A DNA stretch of 64,000 nt from Billgrantia tianxiuensis (GTDB lineage Bacteria > Pseudomonadota > Gammaproteobacteria > Pseudomonadales > Halomonadaceae), in contig NZ_CP035042.1 in NCBI RefSeq assembly GCF_009834345.1, positions 1,798,001 through 1,862,000 on the forward strand. Direction: 5' to 3'. The notes under the pieces were generated by a model. It saw only the letters and a program-made list of their open reading frames with translations, did no database searches and was not told the origin of the DNA. Below, one piece after another: positions 63,153 through 64,000 of the stretch. Numbering within the stretch: the stretch's first letter is position 1; each line of letters begins with the position of its first letter. The position numbers and the translations under genes were made by a program.

Positions 63153-64000
63153 ATGAGCGACGACAAGCGTGAAGACCGCTGGACCGAAGGACCGGAGCTG
63201 ACCCCCGAGCAGGCGCGTGAGGCGCAACAGGCGAAGCAGGAAAAGCCAGTGCCGCCTCCGGAGAGCGCCGAGACGCTGCGCGAGCGTCAGCGTCTGGCGC
63301 AGCAGGAGATGCTCGACCGCTGGATCGACGGGGTGCTGGTCGAGCAGCGTCGCTCGCGGCGCTGGAAGTTGTTCTTCCGCTTCTTTTTCGCCGCGCTGAT
63401 CCTTGCCTCCCTGGCGGCTACCTTTTATAGCCTGTTCGGCGATCCCACCCGCGAGCCGGAGCGACGCCACCTGGGCGTGGTCGAAGTGCACGGGGTGATC
63501 GACAGTGAATCGCCGGCCAGCGCCGAGCGTATCATCGAGGGGCTCAATCGCGCCTGGGAGGCAGCCAATGCCGCCGTCGTGGTGCTGCACATCGATAGCC
63601 CAGGAGGCAGTCCGGTGCAGTCGCAGCGCGTCTACGACGAGATCATGCGTCTGCGCGAGGAGGGCGGCAAGCCCATCATCGCGGTGATCGAGGATGTCGG
63701 AGCCAGCGGCGCCTACTACATGGCGGCGGCGGCCGATGAGATCGTGGCGGCTCCGGCCAGCCTGGTGGGGTCGATCGGGGTCATCTTCGCCAGCTTTGGC
63801 TTCGAGGAGGCCATCGACCGTCTCGGTATCGAGCGGCGAGTCTATGTCAGTGGCGAGAACAAGGGCTTTCTCGACCCCTTCTCGCCAGTGGCGCCCGAAG
63901 AGCGTGAGTTCTGGCAGACGGTCATGGATACCACCCATGGCCAGTTCATCGAGGCGGTGCGTCAGGGGCGTGGCGAGCGTCTGGCCGAGGACGAGCGGCT
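63153..64000 (+). CDS. sppA: Signal peptide peptidase SppA / S49 peptidase (cut by window end)
   Basis: An inner-membrane serine protease that degrades signal peptides and proteins. An N-terminal charged stretch precedes one membrane helix (about 75-97: FFRFFFAALILASLAATF). The S49 core has LHIDSPGGSP, DVGASGAYYMAAAAD with the catalytic Ser (about residue 191) and SGENKGFLDPF with the general-base Lys (about residue 239). 282 codons are in the window; the C-terminus lies beyond. Start ATG 63153 with GGGAAG nearby. Downstream of the HAD gene as in Pseudomonas. Confidence 0.9.
   Translation, partial: MSDDKREDRWTEGPELTPEQAREAQQAKQEKPVPPPESAETLRERQRLAQQEMLDRWIDGVLVEQRRSRRWKLFFRFFFAALILASLAATFYSLFGDPTREPERRHLGVVEVHGVIDSESPASAERIIEGLNRAWEAANAAVVVLHIDSPGGSPVQSQRVYDEIMRLREEGGKPIIAVIEDVGASGAYYMAAAADEIVAAPASLVGSIGVIFASFGFEEAIDRLGIERRVYVSGENKGFLDPFSPVAPEEREFWQTVMDTTHGQFIEAVRQGRGERLAEDER

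Noticed and set aside
1..64000. CRISPR arrays, tRNA or rRNA genes, prophage or integrase genes
   Set aside because: No regularly spaced identical repeats of CRISPR size, no tRNA-like cloverleaf with a CCA end and no mobile-element proteins were seen in the gaps or frames.

Overview
This window is a GC-rich chromosomal segment of a gammaproteobacterium. The most likely source is the Halomonadaceae (Halomonas-like), inferred from protein character, from gene order shared with Pseudomonas-type genomes (lolCDE, comEC, exbBD, lpxK, kdsB, murB, rne, rluC, sppA), and from dense overlapping operons of housekeeping genes. No rRNA, tRNA, CRISPR array, phage module or intact insertion sequence was seen. 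The mobile-looking items are one 150-bp inverted-repeat element and some short tandem repeats.

Layout. 1-10.4 kb: oligopeptidase B (cut by the window edge), a small membrane protein, a VWA-domain protein, a class II amidotransferase, fadD and hrpA. 10.4-17 kb: a KASIII enzyme of the octanoyl-CoA type, mlaA, an RssB/CrsR-like phosphatase regulator with its STAS partner, transaldolase and a chemoreceptor. 17-28.5 kb: two transporters, then pstSCAB followed directly by arsC-arsR, a leftward acr3-MFS pair, and the fetAB iron exporter. 28.5-35.8 kb: a fatty-acid/acyl-CoA catabolic block (thiolase, TetR regulator, acyl-CoA ligase, SDR dehydrogenase, OhrR-type regulator, acyl-CoA dehydrogenase) with recognisable palindromic operators. 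35.9-46 kb: lipoprotein hydrolase, small genes, dciA, a secM-position gene, secA, argJ, Nudix-ThiE, and the agmatine pathway pair aguB/aguA. 46-57.7 kb: a long envelope-biogenesis run (lolC-lolD, DUF2062, comEC, exbB-exbD-msbA-lpxK-Trm112-kdsB-LMW phosphatase-murB) with many 4-nt or 8-nt start/stop overlaps. 57.8-64 kb: rne (leftward) with a six-copy repeat tail, then rluC, a HAD phosphatase and sppA (cut by the window end).

A striking technical feature is that eight conserved genes carry ten single-base frameshifts. All restore to canonical protein sequence if one base is added, nine of them clearly within a run of G or C. This looks like systematic homopolymer undercalling in the assembly rather than gene decay. 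One of these shifts creates a false RluC-HAD fusion.

The most interesting biology: an unrecognised 130-residue gene with an export signal directly before secA, in the position of the secretion monitor SecM; a PsrA-type box over the acyl-CoA dehydrogenase promoter; a local TetR operator pair; a phosphate-uptake operon fused by position to arsenate detoxification; and a stress-response partner-switch regulator whose receiver domain lacks its phosphoacceptor aspartate.
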